From contig CAYSXI010000218.1 of NCBI GenBank assembly GCA_964434955.1, positions 1 through 8,178 of the forward strand: a DNA stretch of 8,178 nucleotides, read 5' to 3'. Source of the DNA: JANQLU01 sp964434955 (GTDB taxonomy: Bacteria; Planctomycetota; Planctomycetia; Pirellulales; Pirellulaceae). Position 1 is the first letter of the stretch, and each line of letters opens with the position of its first letter. Position numbers and translations under genes: made by a program. This document shows, piece by piece, positions 5,076 through 8,178 of the stretch. Below the pieces are notes generated by a model. That model ran no database searches. It saw nothing but the letters and a program-made list of their open reading frames with translations, and was not told the origin of the DNA.

Positions 5076-6998
5076 TTACTTTCGATTTTGAAATTCTGGC
5101 GGTGGCCCGGGGAAGAAATCGAAAAAGTAACTGTTCTCGATTTTTTCATCGCCGGCAATCGTAAACAAATCGACCAGGGTGTCAGCGATCGAGCGTTTGA
5201 TTTTCTTGACGTCCCCTTCAAAGGTAAGGCCCAGGATTCCGTTTTCACCTTTTCGCCCAAGTTTTGGAATCGATTCCCGGGTGATCTGCAGGGCACCCGG
5301 TTTGGTCCAGATTTCCGAGGTTTCGTCCGCCCCTTCGACGACAAGGACTGTCTCGCCAATGTCGTCCATGATGGCTTCGTTCGTCAGTTTTTTGTCTCCG
5401 CCAAACGCTCCGTCCCCACCGGGGAAATGCAGGCTGGTTTTCTCGTCGGCACCAAATAACGAATACACTTCCGGGATTTCTTTCGCCACTTTCAGATTGT
5501 GCTCGCTGTCCCACGACTCATTGAAATTGAATTTTTCATAGAGCTCCTTGTGTCCCAGGTGCGGCAAAATGGCGACGCGCCAACTGAATTTTCCGGATTG
5601 AATGGTGTTTTCAGGAAGCGGATAGGCTTCGTTCTCAACGTAGTAGTCTTTGATTGCCTTGCCGATTTTTTTCATTGCTTCGATTCGTTGTTGAAGCGCG
5701 ATCTGCTTCGTTGTATCGCCAACGGATGCCCGAATGAACTCTCTCGTTGATTTGGATTGTTGCACGACGACATTGATTTTTCTCCCGTCCGTGTCGACGG
5801 ACATGCCTCCCGAAGTCAATTCTCGCAGGATCTTGCGGAATAAACGCCCCGTCGTCGACGGGATCATGGCTTCTGGTTGGCCTCCTCCAGCCATTTGGAA
5901 TCCGCTGGCCATCAGCGAAAGTTCCTGGGCCAATCCAACAACTTCGGTCGCAAGCCCTGACAGCTCGTTGGCATTCTGCTCGTCTTCAGCCAGCACCACG
6001 ATCTTGCAAAGCTCGTCCGCAGAAAGGTGAATCTCAAACCTCGCCGATTCTGTGACTTCCGGAGCCTCGAGCATCTTGACCATCAATTCTCCAATCTCCT
6101 TGATCGGAATCGCTTGAAGAGCGGTTCGAGCTTGCGACGCCTGTTGGCGAAAGGACGGGCGAAGTGGGCCAAAAACCATCACGCCTTGAACCTGTTTGTC
6201 GGCAGCCATGTCGACGGAGGCTTCGAGCAATGCATTGTTACGCCGCGTGGTCTTCAGCATTTTGTTGACCGATTCGATCGAACCCATCACAAGTTGTTTG
6301 TCGCCGGCCAAAAGGACGCCTACCTTATCGGTTTCGTTACCCCAGGCCCGGATCTCAAAATCGTGCCCCACGTTTGCCGGCGGTTCGATTCGTGACATGG
6401 TTGGTGCGTCATCGAGGATTTTGGAAATGCGCTCCACGTCAAACTTCGTGTTGTGCTCGATGGCGGTTGCAAAACCGGGCAGCGTTTTTCGCTCGAATTG
6501 TTCCCTCGGATTTCCTTGTGGACCATCCATAAACGTCGAGTCCATCATCCAGACAACGTTTTTGACTTCCCCCACTTCAAACAGATTTTCACCGTATTCT
6601 TTGGGTGATTCAAAGAACTTTTCCCAGGGCACATCTTTCGTTTGTTCATCGTTCATGATCGCCGGCAGATCCATGGTGACGAAGGCAAAGTGATCTGCGT
6701 TGAGCAAGCGAAGATAGCCTTCGCCCGGATCGATATTGGAGGTGTTGAGCGCGTCGCCTTTCTGGGCTCCCTTTCCGGGGTCCAGGTCAACGGCATTGGG
6801 TGACGATCCGCCCGATCCACAACCCGTGATCATCAAGAAAGAAAAACACAATACGCTGGAAAACCAAAATGGGGCCCGATCGGCCTGCAAGTATTTTTCG
6901 GATCCAGAACCGCAAGCATCGCCGGGGTTTGTGCGATTTCCATTCGTTCGATGGTCGGAAAACGAATGAAAAGGCCTGATTTTGCGGGTGAGTTTCAT
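5076..6998 (-). CDS. Large predicted lipoprotein with DUF1559-like C-terminal domain
   Basis: Function unknown. Numbering from the ATG at 6998 (640 residues): a hydrophobic segment FWFSSVLCFSFLMITGC (44-60) ends in a good lipobox (I-T-G-C, Cys60), so the mature protein is probably lipid-anchored. Residues about 90-420 form a region of unknown type with several MV-rich strands. Residues about 433-620 resemble the planctomycete DUF1559 (SBP_bac_10) family: a KKIGKAIKDYYVENEAYP helix and strand, FSWRVAILPHLGHKELYEKF, then NESWDSEHN. Family members usually begin with a type IV prepilin-like N-terminus; this one does not. The tail (FFDFFPGPPPEF) is Pro/Phe-rich. Start is uncertain: TTG 7070, ATG 6998, or TTG 6890. 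The last would give a compact 23-residue signal peptide. None has a strong Shine-Dalgarno. It is divergent from rimI. Confidence 0.75.
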   Translation of the reverse strand: MKLTRKIRPFHSFSDHRTNGNRTNPGDACGSGSEKYLQADRAPFWFSSVLCFSFLMITGCGSGGSSPNAVDLDPGKGAQKGDALNTSNIDPGEGYLRLLNADHFAFVTMDLPAIMNDEQTKDVPWEKFFESPKEYGENLFEVGEVKNVVWMMDSTFMDGPQGNPREQFERKTLPGFATAIEHNTKFDVERISKILDDAPTMSRIEPPANVGHDFEIRAWGNETDKVGVLLAGDKQLVMGSIESVNKMLKTTRRNNALLEASVDMAADKQVQGVMVFGPLRPSFRQQASQARTALQAIPIKEIGELMVKMLEAPEVTESARFEIHLSADELCKIVVLAEDEQNANELSGLATEVVGLAQELSLMASGFQMAGGGQPEAMIPSTTGRLFRKILRELTSGGMSVDTDGRKINVVVQQSKSTREFIRASVGDTTKQIALQQRIEAMKKIGKAIKDYYVENEAYPLPENTIQSGKFSWRVAILPHLGHKELYEKFNFNESWDSEHNLKVAKEIPEVYSLFGADEKTSLHFPGGDGAFGGDKKLTNEAIMDDIGETVLVVEGADETSEIWTKPGALQITRESIPKLGRKGENGILGLTFEGDVKKIKRSIADTLVDLFTIAGDEKIENSYFFDFFPGPPPEFQNRK

Positions 6999-7296
6999 CT
7001 TGTTGAGCAATCTTGGTTTTGATAACGTACGGGCAAGTTGAAAGCAATTTGACTTGGTTTTCGACCTCAATTCATAGCAATTTTCGAGGTTGTACCATCA
7101 AAATTGGATTCGGCTTGGCATGATGGCCGATCTGGATTTTAACAGAAAGTTGTCTGGATTCCGCCTTCTCCCTTACGATTGAATCCTGGTTTTGGATCGC
7201 GATCGAAAGGGGCATGCGATGAAAGGAAACGAAGTTTAATCGGCCACGGAAATCCACAGTTGCTTGGACGCATCTGTAGGCCAGAGGAAATCCAAG
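6999..7296. promoter_or_regulatory. Divergent spacer between the lipoprotein gene and rimI
   Basis: About 300 bp that should contain promoters for both genes, although part of it may be coding if the lipoprotein starts at TTG 7070. I see no convincing -35/-10 pair. Structures noted are GGATTC/GAATCC (7156-7161 with 7181-7186) and the palindrome GATCGCGATC (7195-7204), both within chance expectation. The right end holds AGAGGA (7283-7288), the probable ribosome binding site of rimI. Confidence 0.3.
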
Positions 7297-7818
7297 ATGG
7301 ATACCGAACCAAAATTCGAAATCAACGTCCACATCCGGTGGATGATTCGCCGAGATATGCAGGAAGTACTCGAGATCGAAAAAGCGAGTTTCGAGTTTCC
7401 TTGGTCTGAAGAAGATTTTATTCGTTGCCTCCGGCAGAGAAACTGCATCGGCATGGTTGCCGAACACGACGAACAGGTCGTCGGTTTCATGATCTACGAG
7501 TTGCACAAAAATCAGCTTCACGTTCTCAATTTTGCTGTGCTGCCAGATGCACGTCGAAGTGGCGTTGGCCAACAAATGGTCAAAAAGCTGATCGGGAAAC
7601 TCTCGCAGCAACGCCGGAATCGAATCATGTTGGAGATTCGTGAAACGAACCTGGCGGCACAGGTGTTCTTCCGCAAACTCGGCTTCAAGGCCGTCTCAGT
7701 CTTGCGTGACTATTACGACGACACCACCGAAGACGCCTACGTGATGCAGTACCGCTATCGGGAAGAAGCAGAATCCGAGTTCATGCCAACCAACCGCATT
7801 CAGCGGATGGCCGGCTAA
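7297..7818 (+). CDS. rimI: RimI-type N-alpha-acetyltransferase (GNAT family)
   Basis: RimI transfers acetyl from acetyl-CoA to the N-terminus of ribosomal protein S18 in enterobacteria, and to other proteins in some bacteria; it is cytoplasmic. The product is 173 residues (E. coli RimI has 148), with extra residues at both ends. Seen: FEFPWSEEDF (32-41), typical of RimI; strand 4 LHVLNFAVLP (74-83); the acetyl-CoA loop RRSGVG (86-91, pattern R/QxxGxG/A); LEIRETNLAAQVFFRKLGF (112-130); and the C-terminal DYYDDTTEDAYVM (138-150). Glu113 matches the catalytic base (E103 in Salmonella RimI), but the position of the proposed general acid Tyr115 is Phe125. Start: ATG at 7297 with AGAGGA eight to nine bases upstream is preferred over TTG at 7264. 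No tsaB or tsaD lies nearby, although rimI is often found with them. The downstream gene is convergent, 48 bp away. Confidence 0.88.
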   Translation: MDTEPKFEINVHIRWMIRRDMQEVLEIEKASFEFPWSEEDFIRCLRQRNCIGMVAEHDEQVVGFMIYELHKNQLHVLNFAVLPDARRSGVGQQMVKKLIGKLSQQRRNRIMLEIRETNLAAQVFFRKLGFKAVSVLRDYYDDTTEDAYVMQYRYREEAESEFMPTNRIQRMAG

Positions 7819-7832
7819 ACGGGGCTTCAACT

Positions 7833-7857
7833 CCAAACGTTGGTCTTTGCTGTTTGG
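7833..7857. terminator. Weak inverted repeat between convergent stops, possible bidirectional terminator
   Basis: CCAAAC (7833-7838) and GTTTGG (7852-7857) form a 6-bp stem with a 13-base loop in the 48-bp gap between two convergent stop codons. Neither strand has a T-run, so only the position supports a terminator role. A smaller CCAA-ACG-TTGG hairpin overlaps the left arm. Confidence 0.2.
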
Positions 7858-7866
7858 GCCTCAGAT

Positions 7867-8178
7867 TCAATTCTCGGGTTTCGAATACAATCTGGATTCG
7901 ATCAAACCGTAGATGGTTTTTGAATCCGATCGCAAACGATTCATGACCTCCTGTTCATTTTTTGCTTCTGCAAGTAACGTCAGGATCGGCGCACCGTGGG
8001 TGACGACGGATTCGCTCGTTGGAATATCCGCAATGCGAAAACCGGCCAGCTGTTCCAAGAGGTGACTGTCCAAGCGAAAATCGTCAGCAAAGGGACTAAA
8101 CAGAAACGCTTTTCCCGCTTTGGGAATTTGAAAGGCGGATTCATCAAATCGTGTTTGAGGCGGCAATTCACCATTCAT
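7867..8178 (-). CDS. C-terminal part of a probable ATP-grasp family protein, cut by the right edge
   Basis: Only the last 104 codons or fewer are visible. The first base triplet at the edge reads ATG, but the sequence looks like the interior of a longer protein, so the true start lies to the right. Seen: GKAFLFSPFADDFRLDSHLL, then FRIADIPTSESVVTHGAPIL, then TLLAEAKNEQEVMNRLRSDS. This order (GKA-hydrophobic strand, a long spacer, IADIP, G-x-PILT-x-x-A, then a helix with E-V-xx-RL) recalls the C-terminal domain of ATP-grasp ligases. One example is the ATP-grasp protein found with tetrahydromethanopterin-linked C1 genes in methylotrophs and planctomycetes. The ATP-binding and catalytic core is outside the window, so neither the reaction nor activity can be judged. 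The stop is TGA, convergent with rimI. Confidence 0.5.
   Translation of the reverse strand: MNGELPPQTRFDESAFQIPKAGKAFLFSPFADDFRLDSHLLEQLAGFRIADIPTSESVVTHGAPILTLLAEAKNEQEVMNRLRSDSKTIYGLIESRLYSKPEN

Noticed and set aside
7195..7204. Palindrome GATCGCGATC before rimI
   Set aside because: Ten-base palindromes of this kind are expected by chance several times in 8 kb, and the position relative to any promoter is unknown.
7072..7611. 179-residue minus-strand frame opposite rimI
   Set aside because: It is antisense to a clearly conserved RimI coding region; its length is explained by the codon structure of rimI.
1..8178. Defence system, mobile element, CRISPR array or tRNA
   Set aside because: No transposase, integrase, nuclease, spaced direct repeats, cloverleaf or terminal inverted repeats were found; the genes look like ordinary chromosomal ones.

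Overview
The window reads as chromosomal DNA of a planctomycete, most likely of the Pirellulaceae (Rhodopirellula/Blastopirellula type). Three things suggest this: a lipoprotein ending in a DUF1559-like domain, an OleA-type thiolase of the kind these bacteria carry, and generally weak Shine-Dalgarno sequences with moderate GC content. The assignment is an inference from family knowledge, not from a search. I see no tRNA or rRNA gene, insertion sequence, CRISPR array or prophage gene.

Layout from left to right. (1) The 3' part of trkA (+), the cytoplasmic NAD-binding subunit of a K+ uptake system. (2) A 238-bp spacer with a short degenerate 12-bp repeat. (3) Two minus-strand genes: a class I glutamine-amidotransferase-like protein (peptidase C26/PuuD family) and, downstream of it, a divergent relative of anhydro-N-acetylmuramic acid kinase (AnmK). 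A good intrinsic-terminator candidate lies between them. (4) A 492-bp divergent control region with several inverted repeats. (5) An OleA-type 3-oxoacyl synthase (+) with all expected catalytic residues but no oleB, oleC or oleD beside it. (6) Convergent with it, a large lipoprotein with a DUF1559-like C-terminus (-). (7) A 298-bp divergent spacer, then rimI (+), an N-alpha-acetyltransferase gene. (8) Convergent with rimI and cut by the right edge, the C-terminal part of a probable ATP-grasp protein (-).

The genes alternate in strand and do not form one large operon, so no single pathway unites the window. The most unusual part is the pair in (3). The C26-family protein has Gly where the nucleophilic Cys should be, although it keeps the His and Glu of the triad. 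The AnmK-like protein has lost the phosphate-binding and substrate motifs of the family but keeps the fold landmarks and the position of the catalytic Asp. Two adjacent, intact, apparently non-catalytic members of enzyme families suggest a repurposed pair rather than simple decay. That is an inference and needs comparison with orthologues.
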